Source: Dama dama
Lineage: Eukaryota; Chordata; Mammalia; Artiodactyla; Cervidae
Assembly (NCBI RefSeq): GCF_033118175.1
Contig: NC_083703.1
Span: 81,026,501-81,090,500 of the forward strand
Length of the DNA stretch: 64,000 nucleotides
Direction of reading: 5' to 3'
Notes under the pieces: model-generated
The model's input: only the letters and a program-made list of their open reading frames with translations
Databases searched by the model: none
What the model was told of the DNA's origin: nothing
Part shown: piece by piece, positions 47,401 to 60,229 of the stretch
Numbering within the stretch: position 1 is the first letter of the stretch
How the letters are laid out: every line of letters begins with the position of its first letter
Made by a program: the position numbers and the translations under genes

Positions 47401-47562
47401 ACATCTTCAAAGTCTAAGATGGTGCCTGGTATATAGTAGGTGCCCGACCTGGAGATGTCAGACGTGTTGGCTGTGGTTGAGAACTCACTGGACATGAAGC
47501 TCGAAAGAACCAAGAACATAGCAGCTAAACCCACCACCGAACCGAGCTTACAGATCACTTAC

Positions 47563-47628
47563 TTGGTAGCCGGAGTCTTTCCCATTTATTTCTTCAGAGT
47601 GGGTGATCCCTCCATCCCCTTTCACTGA
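47563..47628 (-). CDS. BCAS1: BCAS1 coding exon, 22 codons (SVKGDGGITHSEEINGKD...)
   Basis: The acceptor TTGTTATTTTAG precedes 47628 and the perfect donor GTAAGT starts at 47562 (minus strand). The 66-nt exon is phase 0-0. It begins SVKGDGGITHSEEINGKD and ends SGYQ. The remembered human exon is the same except that it ends SSCQ, so the Cys before the last Gln is Tyr here. The exon opens with Ser-Val-Lys, as does the 14-codon exon at 61371, which hints at old exon duplication within the gene. The final Gln joins Thr-Ser-Asp of the next exon, creating a QTSD string across the splice. Confidence 0.95.
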
Positions 47629-48956
47629 CTAAAATAACAAACAGACAATGGCCTTTCAGCGACCACAAGCACAGCAACAGGGAAAATGCAAGGGAGGTTC
47701 TGAAATGGATGACCTTAGTCTTTCATCGCTGAGATGCAAGGTCAAGATAAATGGAAGACCAACGAGAAACGCATTACTCACGAGACGTACACTTTCCATG
47801 TAGTCGGTAACCAGAGTCTGATTAAATTCAAGTGTTGGTCTCCAAAAACAACAATAAAAGGCTTAAATCCTGAGATTATGTTATTCTGGGATAAATAAGT
47901 GATGATGAAACTACTGATGTTGGAAGCAGAACATCGGACATACAGAAAGTATGAATGAATACACGAGGCGTTAAACGGTTGGCAGCTATCCTTTGGTGAC
48001 ATTTAGGTGCTGGGTGTTTTGGCACAGCTACTTTCTGCCCCTTGGAGAGAGATGGGTTATGCTGAACATTCTCTTTTCCAACATTTAGCACCCCTGCCAC
48101 GGCCAGTGGCATCAGGGACGTGCTGAATGGGGTTGAAGTCACAGCTTTGGCTCCTTAAACCGACAATCTAAACCAGAGGTTCTACCAGTGTGGTATGGCG
48201 CCAGCTGCTTCAGCGTCTCCTGAGAGCTGTCCAGCCCAAAGGCAAATTGGGGGTCTGTTCTCTGCGCACAGGTTAGACCCGTTCAGCTGGAAGCTGGCTT
48301 TCTTCTCCCTCTAGGTTTCCTGCATGGTTCTGCAAGGCCCATCTTCTTGAGAACAGTGAGCAGGGAAAAGCGTTCCTGGTTATTATTTTGCTCCCTCCAA
48401 CCAGCTCCTTCAGGTCTCACCTGAAAGTGTGACCACTCTGGGGGTTCCCGGGGCCTCTAGAACTCAGGCTGTGTTGTCACTGACCCTCCTGCTCAAACAC
48501 GCTCTATAGTGTCCTTTAGAACACAGGGCCCTGCCGTCATGAGCTGGCCGTTAGGGAATGCTGAAAGGCAAAAGCCAACCAAAGTGATTTTTTTAAGGAA
48601 AACCTGAATGGACATTAGGAGTCATGTTACATCCCCCTAGGACAGAGATTTTTAACTTCCCTAAATTTAATTGTTTCAATTTGCTAGTGCTAGGTGCCTG
48701 CCACTTTAAGACTTAGATCTGCCTTCCTCTCCCCTTTGCTGCTAGCCTTTGGTGGGAGCTGGGGGAGGGGGCCTTGGATTGAGTCTGCGGGTTCCCTTGG
48801 CAGTAGTGGATCTAGGCTACCATCCTGAAAACAGACCCTCATGATGCCAGGGAAATCACTGCGAAGACGTTCAAAGTCTTTAAAAAAAAGTAAAGGAGAC
48901 TGCCTGGAGCTTTTTTATGATTGTCCTCGGCTCTTCATTTTGAGGCATAGTTTAAT

Positions 48957-49130
48957 AGTTTAGTTGCTCAGTCGTGTTGGACCCTTGCGACCCCGCGGTC
49001 TATAGCCCTCCAGGCTCTTCTGTCCATGGGATTTCCCAGGCAAGAATACTGGAGTGGGTTGCCATTTCCTTCTCCAGAGGGTCTTCCCAACCCAGGTGTC
49101 AAACCCGGGCCTCCTTTATCAACTGAGCTC
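48957..49130 (-). mobile_element. Bov-tA SINE
   Basis: GTTGCTCAGTCGTGTTGGAC body through a shortened head ending ATCAACTGAGCTCCC. Confidence 0.85.
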
Positions 49131-49236
49131 CCAAGCTGCATTTATGAAAAGGTAACTGTATGGTGAGTTTAGATGAAGAGTCTTGTTAAGTCTGTCTGCG
49201 GTCTTTTCAACATCAGCAGGTACTGACAATTACTTC

Positions 49237-49345
49237 CCTGCTCTCTCTCTTCTTTCTTCCTCTTCTCTCTCTTCTCTTCCTTCTTCCTCTCTCTCTCTCC
49301 CCCCCTCTCTCTTGCATTCTTTCCACCCCCCCTCTTTGCTCTCTG
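49237..49345. repeat. CT-rich polypyrimidine tract
   Basis: TCTTCC/CTCTCT units and C runs over about 110 bp in a BCAS1 intron, pyrimidine on plus and therefore purine in the pre-mRNA. Confidence 0.85.
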
Positions 49346-51769
49346 CAGAGCCCTCTTTCAGCGATAAATTAAAATAGTTCCTGTTGGGCTTGGTACTCAA
49401 AGGACCATAACCACAGCAGCTTATTTTTCCCCCAGCTGTCAAAAATAACAGACTTGCTGTTTAAAGAGATGAAAAAATCTTTTCAGAGACTATTTAGTAC
49501 TTTAAAGAACAGTCTGAAGACTATTAAGTAATTTCGGAGATTTCCCAGTGTGATATTATTGAGCAACTTTCTTTACAAAGTTTATTTTTATTCATGGGAA
49601 TCAAAGAGAAGTATCTCAGGGCTTGGATTCGCAACCAAGACTTGCATGTTAATAAAATCACTTTTTAAATGTCTTTCATTGTGCCATGCATGACTATAGC
49701 TTCATTCTCTGAAGAATGTTTGAAGCATCTCTGATATATATCACTTATTCAAAATCCTAGTGGAAACGTTTGGTGGTCAGTTCCCATCTCTTTGAAAGGA
49801 ATGCAAATGTATTTTGATAGAGATCTACTTCAACTGAAGTTGATATTTAAAAGAAGAATTGGGATGACATTTTATTTTAGTGAGTACAATAGCCTGATTG
49901 TTGACTAAATCAGCCTCATTACAACGGATTTGGATTCGAGGAAGTGGACCTGCTAGAAAGCTCCAGGATAAACAAAGGTTTTGAGTCCAACCTTTGTGTT
50001 TTACCAAGAGGCTCACTTGGAATGGAACTGGACAATTCAGGCAAAATGGCACAGCCAACGTAAATCTCATTTTAGTGGCAAGTGACACATTCAGAAAACT
50101 TGTGTCCAAGCTTTACGAAAGTCATGGATTAATTCTCTTATCTTTTGCTTTGTCGTATTTTCAGGTAAGCCCAACACTTAAAAATGGTGTTTCCACAGAG
50201 AACATTAATAAGAAAATCACAAAAGTGGGCCTTTGGCTGTTCTGTCTGATGTTAAAGAAAACAGCTCCCAGAAGCAGGGAGTACCAGGGTGAGCTTTGGA
50301 AGCAACGAAAGCCAAGTGTGCGTTCTGCCTCTGCCGGTCACAGCTCCGCGACCTCGGGCAGAGCCTTCAGTACCCCCATTTGCACAGTGGGGCAGTAAGA
50401 GGTTTGCTGGCAGGGTCTTTGTGTTACAAATGAGTTAATGCATGCATGTGCTTGGCACAGGACTGCCCACATAATTTGCCTGCAATAAACAAACGGCAGC
50501 TATTATTATTACTATTAATAGCTGAGACCCGCCAAAAGACTACAGAGTCCCCTTTCAAGGTAGGAAGCGATGCCAAGTCTCTGGTGAAGACGGGAATTGC
50601 CCCAAACAAATGCTACTTTAAAAAGCCTTTCCTTAAAGAACAACTTGGTATTCATATTTTAATACTCGGGAGGAGTCCAAGATTAAAAACTTTGGCTAAA
50701 AGACTCCTGTGTTTTGTTTTAGAGTTATCCTTACAAACAAGTCTCTTTTTTTCCATGAGACAGTCCAGGTCAGCAGGTTTTCTTAGACTTCCTAGATTGA
50801 TGCAATTAACAAAACCCCTCTGATTTCACGACTGTCTCATTTGGACATTTAATTTTCCCAATATTAAAGTTTAAGAGTCTTTCTTATCTAAGCCTGAAAC
50901 GGTTATTCCAACAAAGAGTTTCTTACAAAATCAATGGTCTAAAGAAAGAGACAGGAGGAGGATTAAAGGAAACACTGACAATAGTTTGCACTTTTCAAGT
51001 ATAAGGTGTTATTAATATTGACAAAGTGAAAATCTACATCTTTATACTTCCATCCACCACCTTTCTGGTTTCATCTGCCCACCTGGTTTGTGGGTACCTG
51101 AATACAGTTCTCTACCCACTCACTTTGTAAAAATACCCTAGTGCTTCAAATAGCCAATTTCTTGACCCACCGTTGAATTAATACACATAAGAATTGCCTT
51201 CTATTTAGGGTGTGACAGATGTCTTAGCTATTCCTCGCAATTATTTCAGAAGTCTGTAGGAGCCCATATGATTTTTGTGAAGTGCTACATCTACATGTGC
51301 TCAATGCGATTTTAAGACTTAGATGACTCTATTTTCTTTTCCTTGAAATATAATTATTTGAAAAATGATTTTTATGAAAGAATAATTTCTGGGAAAAAAG
51401 ATCTCTTTAGAAATCAACTGGACAATGCAATTATTAAAAAAAAATTCAACCAAGAGGTACTTTGCCATGAGATAGTAAAATATGCTATCTGAAAGAAATT
51501 TAAGGGACGTGAAGATTAGAAAGTAGAAAATCAATGGTCAGATGAATTGAAACCCTGATTACAAAACGAGGGTGATGTATTTGCAACTGAGTTTTTTCTT
51601 CTATTAAAGTCAATTATTTTAAAAAATTTATTTATTTTTAATTAAAGGATGATTGCTTTACAATACTGGCTCATTACTAAAGTCAATTAATATTAAAAAC
51701 TATATTCTGCTAAAAATACCTGAAGTCAGTTTAAAATATTTACTTATTAAATTATAATGCTTAGGTACA

Positions 51770-51791
51770 TACACACACACACACACACACA
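51770..51791. repeat. (CA)n microsatellite
   Basis: About ten CA units in a BCAS1 intron. Confidence 0.93.
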
Positions 51792-53436
51792 AAAGAAAAA
51801 ATCCCATAGTGATGGGCCAGATGCTGTCTATCTCCAAGCCCTGAGAGAAGATTTTAATTTTTCTTACAAAAACCCAAAGACTTTTGTTTGGAAGCCATGA
51901 AATGTTAACTGGAAGTGTTTCCTGAAACTAACTGCTAAAGCCATCTTGCAGGAGTGTACTCCATGGGGATATTAACACCTGTGCAGAAAATAGGCTATAA
52001 CGATGTTCATGCAGTTTGGTGAAGCAGCTGAGATTGTGAGCAGAAGATACATGCTACGTGCTCACTGAATGTGGCATAGACGTCAAAATAAATCTGTTTT
52101 CTTTACTAGGTTTTGTTCTCTGTGAGGATGGGGACCACATCTGTTTATGCTCACTGTTGCATTTCTGTTGCCTGTAATATCGTGGGAACTTAATGATGTT
52201 TGTTGAGTAAGTGAATAAATGAAATGCAGAAAGTTGGCAAGAAAGCAAAGTCCATCAATAGAGCAAAGGCTCATCAGAACATGATAATGTAATGATAATT
52301 CAGTATATTTCTATATGTATATTTATATGTAATGATGATTCAGTATATTTATATATATTCAGTATTAATCATGATAATTCAGTAATGTCAATGAACAATT
52401 AGGATATCTGGAATTTTAGGGGAAACCCCAACCATCATGGAAGCGTAGGGGTTTGAACACTGAAAAGAGGCACTAATATTCAAATTCCAGGTCTAACCTT
52501 TTTAATGCGAAACAGGAAATAAGAATAATGGACACTATGAGACCTGATGCTATGAATTGACTGAGGGTTACTTAGGGGAAATTATGTCCTTGTCTACCTC
52601 ATCCCTATCCTGCAGAAAATCAATTCCAAGGGACTTTTATTTCCAATTTGTTCCCCTAACAGTTCAGACTTACAGTTTCTACTGCTATAAAACATCCCCA
52701 AACATCACCTAGTGGACGACTCTGGAGGATGAGTTTAAACAGGGGACCTCACTTGAATTCAAGGATGTGTTTGGAATGGATGCAGTGGGTGGTTGAGAGG
52801 TCTTTCATGCTTTATCTGGAGTCCCTCATATCTTTCTCTCTTTTAAAGGAAGAAGTCTCATGTCAATTATTTGGAAGACAAGGCCATTCTGTTTTCCTTT
52901 TCTTTTTTCTTTTTTGTATCTTTCAGCTCCATCCAGAAATGAGGAAGCTGGATCACCCTCGGTGTTATGGCGAGTTATCTGGGGATCCCATTTGTAGCTC
53001 AGACGGGCTGCCAAAAAGGGGCCAAATGTTCTTTTCCTTCCTGATGTCATGTACAAATTGATTTAAAAATCTCAAATCTCGATGCCTGTTTTCAGTGCCA
53101 AATTGCAGAATAACTGGCCAGGAATATAGATGGGGTTCCAGTCATGCAGATTGCCCACTACTTCTTACTCCATGAGAATTCGGCAATAAAAGAAAATGAG
53201 TCCCATCAGCAATTTCTGACAGTGATTTTTAATATGCCTCATCTCCCACTGGCAAGGGTTTTGTTCTGTTTTGTTTTGTGGACTAGAAAGAATTCCTTAA
53301 CAGGTTGAGCTTGTGAAATTAGAGAGTTGCTTTCTCAAAGGATTAAATTCCCAAATACTCCTGGAAATAAAGGCATACTATAATGAAATTCTTGCTTTTC
53401 ATTAAAATGGAATTAAACCAATGACCTTTTACATGT

Positions 53437-53471
53437 TTTTTTTTTTTTTTTGTCTGTGTGTGTGTGTGTGT
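53437..53471. repeat. Poly(T) and (TG)n tract
   Basis: A T run followed by GTCTG and TG units. Confidence 0.9.
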
Positions 53472-54222
53472 ATTCCAAACAATTGGGGTTTGATTGCATT
53501 ATATTATTTAAGTTCCTGAATGTTTAGATATTTAATATACATAACTCTTCATAGATGCCCAAAGATGTCTGCCCACATTCTTTCTATGCTATAGAAGTTA
53601 AGAACGGCAAATTCACCAACTAAATTACACATGCTATTAGGAAACTGTCATTTCCTTTCATATCATATCCTGTCTGGAACTGTCTATACACTGGCTTTGC
53701 CAAATTTGTGTCACTCACACATCCCCTTCAAAAGTTTTCCAACATCAAAATATAAATTGAACTATTTATTACTCAATCCTTTAAAAACGCCTTATGTGCT
53801 TTACGGAAGTAAAAGACATATTTTCAAAGGAAACTGCATATTATTACCATAACGAGGAAAGTGGAATTGCTTGCCAAACACAGAAGGAAACTTTTAAAAA
53901 TAAATAAAATGAGAAATAAATAACATAATTTCCAGGCGGTTACTGTTGGCTGCCCCGGCTCAGGAGCCTAGGCGAGCTCTTCCTTTGTTAAGAAGGAAGT
54001 TAGCAGGGGTTAAGGGTTAAGGGTTAAGGAAAATGAGCAACGAAGAGACATTCTCTGTGATTGAATCAGCAGGACGAAAGGGAATTTTCTCTGCACGGTT
54101 GGTATTTAGTTGATATTCCCTCCGTACTACCTAGAGCCCTGGCTGACCTCCTGCCTTGGGCTCCTGGATCTCAGAAGCTGGCGCGGGCATTTCCGTTTCC
54201 CTGGACCGGAGGCAGAGCTTAC

Positions 54223-54396
54223 CATCTGTCTGAGGAGCGCCAGCAGGGAGGGCCTCGAGGCTTTGCGGTCTCCTCTTCTGGGCGTCTCTTCTGCAGGCTG
54301 AGGTGTACGCTCTCCTTCTTCGCTGAGATCCACTGTTTGTAAGGCTGCTTCTACTTCCTCAGACTCTACAGCCTCTACTGGTGATTCACACACCAC
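54223..54396 (-). CDS. BCAS1: BCAS1 coding exon, 58 codons (VVCESPVE...LLALLRQM)
   Basis: The acceptor GATCCAG precedes 54396 and the donor GTAAGC begins at 54222 (minus strand). The exon is phase 0 at both ends and 174 nt long. It starts VVCESPVEAVESEEVEAALQ and ends SLLALLRQM. Human BCAS1 has VVCESPVEIIKSKEVESALQ and SLMAFLRQM at the same place, so the ends are conserved while the charged middle, including a PQPAEETPRR stretch, is divergent and about two codons longer here. The first half is acidic and the end is a short hydrophobic segment (LLALL) that recalls the SFF/LFW-type hydrophobic patches repeated elsewhere in this protein. Confidence 0.95.
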
Positions 54397-55245
54397 CTGG
54401 ATCGTTTGGCCAGGTGATGAGGCAGTGGGGGGAAAAGAAAACATCCCCAGACATGTTTTATAAAGTGGGGTCCTGGTTGTCCCCTCACCCACAGGGTTGC
54501 TGCAGATCGGAGCCTAGAGCCGTTTCTACACGGGCACGTCGTCAGACAGTAACCCGTCACACCAGGTGCTCTCCGAAGCCAGGGATTCAGAAGAGGCAAA
54601 CTTCCTGCCCGGCGAAGCCACAGGCTTTGGCCAAGGACTCCCTTTTAGGAAAGGCCCTTCAGGTCACACGCAGTACCTTTTTCTCTCTATTAGACCCTGT
54701 TAGGCTCATTTGGTCTCCCGTCGAGGTGAGTCACGCCTGGCTTACGTGAAAACCGGGCGTCATCCTTCCCTTAAGGGTCCTACCTTGAGGATGGTAGCAG
54801 GGATGGGTCCCACTGCACAGCCCAGCTCCCCAGCGCTGGAGAGAAACCACCCTCTTTGCGGAAAGGATGGCGGAAAGACCTCTCATTCATGGCCTTGACT
54901 TCCTCATCACCACTTCCTACTCCTCCTCAGAAGAGCCATTTGTTCCTGTTGCTTAACTGAAGTTCCTGCTCTCAGAAGCAGGATGAACTCGACGAAGGAA
55001 CTCTAAGCTCGCAGGGTCCTCAGCGAGCTGTCTGAGCCGCTGGCCCGCAGCGGGGCCGAGACAGAAGCCCTGCCCTCAGACGACTCACCTGAGCCCCGAC
55101 TCCAAACCCGCCTGCCTGCACGGCCTCACCCCCTCTGCGCTGTGCTCCTTACACCTGGGGCGGCTTTTGTGTCTGCATTTGTCCTGGAACAGGACAGAGT
55201 TAACTGGCCTGGAGAGAGTTTTATAGCTTCCTTTTTGTTTCCGCA

Positions 55246-55443
55246 GGCAGGGGTTGGCAAACTTCTACCAAATTCTTCCCAGAGTCTGCTTGGGGATGGC
55301 CCTTGAGCTAAGAATAGATTCTACATTTTTAAAGGGTTGGAAAAATGGTTTAAAAAGATGAAAAAATTGGCAACAGAAACTCTATGTAGCCGGCAAAATC
55401 TGAAACATTTACTATCTGGCCCTTTCCACAAACACTTGCCATC
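55246..55443. mobile_element. Non-autonomous DNA transposon copy (CAGGGGTTGGCAAACT terminus)
   Basis: A 16-bp terminus at 55246 and internal TTACTATCTGGCCCTTTCCA mark a mammalian hAT-like MER element; the right terminus is decayed. Confidence 0.6.
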
Positions 55444-56269
55444 TCTGCCTCAGAGAGAAGTCTCCAGAGCCAGTGGCATCTCTGCCTTTGTTTTGGCTGG
55501 TACCAGACCCCCAGCTTCCTCCAAATCCTTTTCTTGCTGTTAGGGTTGAGGGGAGGGGAACAGAGTCATTTCCAGAAACACAGCATGATTGTGGAGAAAA
55601 CATTTTCCTTTCTTCATGCAGAAAATATCACTGGTTTGTAAATAACCCAAATGATCTGAATTGAGAAGGACCCTTCCTTCGATATTGTCAGTTGAAGCAA
55701 GAAGGCATTCATCAACAAATCAACATACAGACACATCGTAAAACATGGCAATTAAATCACAGCACTCTCTCCCCACCTTCCATTTCTTAAGGTATTGATG
55801 AGTTCCAGCATTTCCCTTTTGTAATCTAAGATCTAGTCAGGGAATTATAAAGTCTAAAGTCCCAGAATGCACGGTAGGTGACGTCAGCATGGACTGACCA
55901 GGGGTAAGACAAAAGGAGTGGTGGGCGCTCTGGCAAACAAAAGTTAAGTTGTCCCATCAGAAGATGTTAAGAGACTAAAAGGGCTGCGTTGGCCAACAAA
56001 GCCTGTCTGTAATGAGGTTTCTGCTGCTGGGGTGCTGAACTTTGACCAAGGCCTAACTTTAGGAAACCACGCATTGACTAGGGCAAAATAAGAGCCTGGG
56101 TTGGCGGTCACGTGTGGTCCTGGATTTCCACATCCGGGACTGATTTAATCCAATTTCATTTCTGTAAAGTAAGTTCAGCCGAAGAGCTGGCAGTCTGCTA
56201 CAGTGACTGAGGGCAGCGTCCAGCGCCAGCCGGCCTGGGCCTAAGTCTAGACTCTCCCCCCCAGGGGCT

Positions 56270-56425
56270 CTAGTCCAAGGTTCCTGCACCATCGTTTTCT
56301 CATTTCTTGATGGGGATAGTACCCACATCAGAAAGTTGTCTTGAGAATTAAATCAGGCAACGTATTTAAAGTTCTTAGAGCTGCGCCTGACACAAGTAAG
56401 CACTCAGTGAATATCAGTGGTTGTC
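56270..56425 (+). repeat. MIR SINE remnant
   Basis: Contains TTGTCTTGAGAATTAAATCA and the 3' phrase AAGTAAGCACTCAGTGAATA. Confidence 0.65.
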
Positions 56426-57722
56426 ACATGGGCACGGGTTATCTGAAACCGCCCACTATGCACGTATCCATTATTTAGAAAAGATATCAACAACTATCTC
56501 CTATTATGTCAGACGTACAAGGTGTTTAATATGTTACCTCAGTAAAGGGTTACTGAGTTACTGGGGACAGCTCAGTCTCCTTTACAGATGAAGCGTCTGA
56601 ATGAGTGAATGATACAGTCAGTATCATACCGGTTACCCATTTCAATGAGGATGGAGCTGTTAGATATATGTAACCAGACATCTAACAGTGTCTTAACAAA
56701 GAACAGGATGGGACAGGACATTATGGGGCTGGTTTGGTGGCTCCACAAAGTTTCTAAGATCCTGGCTTCTTGCTGTCCTCTGACTCTGCCATCCTTGGAT
56801 TTTCATCCTTTTATTTGCTACCTCATTGATATAAAGTAGTTGCCACAGTCTCAGGCATCACATCCTCAACCCAATGTCCTAAGAAGGGAGGAAGGTCACA
56901 ACAAAAAATTTTCTCCAAGTGAATTTCTGTATTTTGATCCTTTAACGCAGAGTACATCTCATTGGCCAAACGTAGGTTACATCCTTATCCCTAGATTAAT
57001 TATTGCTGAAGAAAATGGGATTTGGTTTAGACAAATCGCAACCAAACACTTCGGGCTGTGGTAGTGACCAGTCTTACCTAAGATCAAGGGGAAAGGGTGC
57101 AGGAATGAGGAATGGCCCTTAGGTAGGTAGTGAACAGAGTCTGACTCATGACTCTGGGTTTAGAATTTTTGTGTCGTTGAAGAAGCAAGTTATCTGTGTG
57201 TGTGTGTAGGGATGAGAGGGACAATTACTCATATGATAAAACGACTATATGGCAATAACTTTGTAAATCAACTTTATTTGAGTGCCAATGGCTTCTTTCT
57301 GGGCCTTTCCAAATGTCAAGAGGTGTCAACTTATAAATCCTAGCCCACAGTCCATTCTTCAAAACACAACTATTTCAGTAGGGAAAAAAAAGAGACTTCC
57401 AGAGACTCTCATTAGCTTTGAAGTCAGGCCAAGAAGTTGGCTTTCAGCAGCCAAGGGGGGAAAAAAGATCCATTAACATCCAATGTGGAAATCTAGAAGG
57501 ATTTGAGCTAAGTGAGGATCTTATTTACATATACAGACATGAGAATTTGATTTTTCTTTGGATAGTTTTCTAATTTCTTTCCAGGCCAGAGCTTTGGAAA
57601 AAATGCTATTCCTTATTCAGAATATACGACTGCATTTGTACATTTTAACTTTGGGTGTAATGGGCATAGTGAAAACCAGATTTGCACTATATTTTAGAAT
57701 TAAATTTCCTTTGCTTGATTTC

Positions 57723-57930
57723 AGCTGTTGTTCAGTTGCTAAGCCCAGTGCCTTGCGACCCCATGGACTATAGCTTACCAGGCTTCTCTGTCCATAGGGT
57801 CATGTCCAGGCAGGCATACTGGTGTGGGTTGCTATTTCCTTCTGCACGGGATCTTCCCAGACCAGGGATTGAACCCACATCTTCTGCATTGGCAGGTGGA
57901 TTCTTTACCACTGTGCTACCAGGGAAGCCC
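57723..57930 (-). mobile_element. Bov-tA SINE
   Basis: Reverse-complement body and head ending CTGTGCTACCAGGGAAGCCC. Confidence 0.88.
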
Positions 57931-59099
57931 TTGACTTCAGTAGGGGATATGTTATATGTCGGATGAAGATGGCCAGTATGACTAACACAGGAAATACACA
58001 TTCAGCAAAAGGTTTCACTTTTGCCTCTAATATTATACCATATTTACTCTTGATATTTGGTTTATATAGTTTTTACTAGAGCTACGAGTGTCAGAAACTG
58101 ATTTATAGCAAAATAGATTTCTTGCACTTAAGCTTCACCTATGCCATGATAATATTGATAATATTGACAATTTTTATTTTAGATTTTTTTTAGATCCTTT
58201 CTGATTTGATTTATAACCTGATTATTTGATTGCAAAGACATTCTAGAGATTTTATTTTTATACCCAAGTCACAGCTGATACACAGCATAAATGGGGGGGG
58301 AAGAAAGGACTTTTGCTATTGAAAACCACTGGCATTGGGGCTTGGTTGTTACTGCAACACAATCTGGCAGATGCTGACTGATAAAGCATGTGAACCCATT
58401 GAAGTCGATGGAAAAGAACAAATTCCAGGACATGTATGGTTGCTGCTGGCTGGGTCTCTCCTTTGTTCTGCCCTGGCTGACCTGATGCTGAAAACCTGAG
58501 GAAGGAGCCAGGCCTGGACGGTGGAGCCAAGGGAGAGCGTGAGGGCCAGCAAACCTCACTTTCTTTTTCTCCAGGGAGGGCTGGGTGTGCTCTCACTTGC
58601 AGCTGATAAGTTTGTCACTAAGAGAAAAACAGCAGACCTACCTGTTCCCCTGACCTTGGAGCTTATAGGGAAGGGAGGCTTTTCCCCCATCATGAGTTAG
58701 AACACTACCTCAGGTTAACCAGTGTTCCAGACTTTTTCAGATTCAATATTCTCTGTAATCGGGATAAATAAAAACTTTCCCCTGATAGAACCAGAGGTTC
58801 ATTCTATGAAAAGTTAATTGGTTTCAAAAACCTTATTTTTCTTTTCATGAAAAAATTTGAAATCCCTCTGATTTGCGCTGGTTGATAGATCAATTTTGGG
58901 AACTCGTGGTAGAGATACTTTTTAAAAGTAAACTCAACCACATTTTAGCCGTAAGAAGTCGCGAGTGAAAAGGCTCTTGTAATATGGTTAAATGACACCT
59001 ATTTGTCCCATTCTGAAAGTTTAGAGTACAGTCCATTGCTCTGACTAACACCACCTCTTTTACTCAGGAGAAGGAAATTAAACTGATTGTTTTTCATAC

Positions 59100-59135
59100 C
59101 TCTTCACTCCCTGTGGACACGGAGTCAGCTGTGAG
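59100..59135 (-). CDS. BCAS1: Candidate BCAS1 cassette exon, 12 codons (LTADSVSTGSEE)
   Basis: On the minus strand an acceptor-like TTTACACAG precedes 59135 and a donor-like GTATGA follows 59100. The 36 nt between are open, phase 0 at both ends, and encode LTADSVSTGSEE. This resembles the neighbouring exon peptide KEDSVPTGAEEN. Over the nine best-aligned codons 18 of 27 bases match by eye, and five of the nine differences are silent third-position changes, as expected from selection on a coding exon. The segment is not in a repeat I recognise. The polypyrimidine tract is only moderate and I do not know of a matching human exon. It could be a used cassette exon, a decayed exon duplicate, or chance. 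Confidence 0.35.
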
Positions 59136-59289
59136 CTGTGTAAATTTCACAAGGAAATAGAAACCCTGATCGCTGGGAAGCGCCCACTTCCTGATGTCAC
59201 ACCACATGTACACTGACGTTCCTGCAGGGGGCGATGCACTTCCTGCAAAAGGCCCTGGGATGACTCCACTCTGCCCTTGCAGCACGAAT

Positions 59290-59512
59290 GCATCACAGGA
59301 AGGAAGGTGTCTGTGTTCTAATAAAACTTTATCTATAAACGCCGAAATCTGAATTTAGTATAATTTTCATATATCACAAAATCTTCTTCTTCTTCTTTTT
59401 TTCCCCAACCATTCAAAATGTAAGAACCATTCTTATTTAGCTCGTGGGTCATATAAACACAGGTGATGGGCTAGATTTGGCCCGTGAACTAGAGTTTGCC
59501 AACCCCTGAATT
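59290..59512. mobile_element. Non-autonomous DNA transposon copy, same family
   Basis: Ends AGTTTGCCAACCCCTG, the exact reverse complement of the terminus at 55246, and contains TAATAAAACTTTATCTATAA and GATTTGGCCCGTGAACTAGA. Its left terminus is lost. Confidence 0.6.
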
Positions 59513-59514
59513 AC

Positions 59515-59660
59515 TGAGTTCTTTTGTGTTTCAGGCATTATTCACGTAATTCTCACAAGAACCCTTACAAGGGGTGGGTCATATTATTATGGCCATTTAA
59601 GAGATGAGGAAACTGAGGTCCAAAAGGTAGCACAGCCTGGGGTGATGGGGCCAAGATCAC
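59515..59660 (-). repeat. MIR SINE remnant
   Basis: AAGAGATGAGGAAACTGAGG and surrounding sequence, reverse-complement MIR. Confidence 0.72.
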
Positions 59661-60229
59661 AACGTATTTACCTTATTCTTTTCAACTAGTAGTCAATTAG
59701 AGATGAAATGTGGAATCTTAAAATGAGAACATTATTGGTAGGGCTAAGCAATTTAAAGCATTTAAAAATGCTTCTTTATTTTCTTGAAAAAATATTTTGT
59801 GTTCGCTTGCATCTCTATCTGATTTTGTGTTATCTTTTGGTATCAGTCATTTAACTCTAATTCATGTTATTTTTCTGTTCTAAATTTCACAGTAGAAAGT
59901 GAGGCCCTGTCTATTTGCCTGTTAGAGATCTACTCTGTATTTGCATATGCAAGCTGCAAGACACACGGGATTCCTCGGATAGGCAACTACACACAGACAT
60001 ACAAGAAGACGTTTCACTTCAAAAAACATGGAACTTGGAAGCTAACAGATGCTTTGGATTTAACCTGCAGCTTTTAAATTTAAAGTTCCTGGGAAGAAGA
60101 CTCATGGAGTTCCCCCTTGTAGGGTGCTGAAATAGAGAGTCAGATTTTCAAGAAAATAACCAGTAAACTCATGAGAATTTTCTGGAATTACAAGAGTCCT
60201 GAGGTTTACGAGCTAGTAAATTTGGCTCC

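Larger units (their letters stand above)
41283..47562 (-). other. BCAS1: BCAS1 intron between the 22- and 88-codon exons
   Basis: The intron contains a plus-strand BovB 3' fragment (42367-42963), MIR (43790-43935), Bov-tA (44079-44288), L2 (44380-44820), BOV-A2 (46245-46478), a mariner-like palindrome (46005-46066) and two related old repeats (45945-46205, 47221-47400). The stretch 44820-45940 shows no gene or clear repeat. Confidence 0.8.
47629..54222 (-). other. BCAS1: BCAS1 intron between the 58- and 22-codon exons
   Basis: The only young repeat seen is the Bov-tA at 48957-49130. It also holds a CT-rich tract (49237-49345), CA repeat (51770-51791), TG repeat (53455-53471), decayed AT-rich direct repeats (52279-52390) and a short GGGTTAA run near 54007. 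Nothing coding was found between 49350 and 54000. Confidence 0.8.

Noticed and set aside
55246..59512. A single 4.3-kb DNA transposon bounded by CAGGGGTTGGCAAACT and its reverse complement
   Set aside because: The internal sequence next to each end matches the same short family separately, so two independent short copies are more likely. The interval is otherwise ordinary intron.
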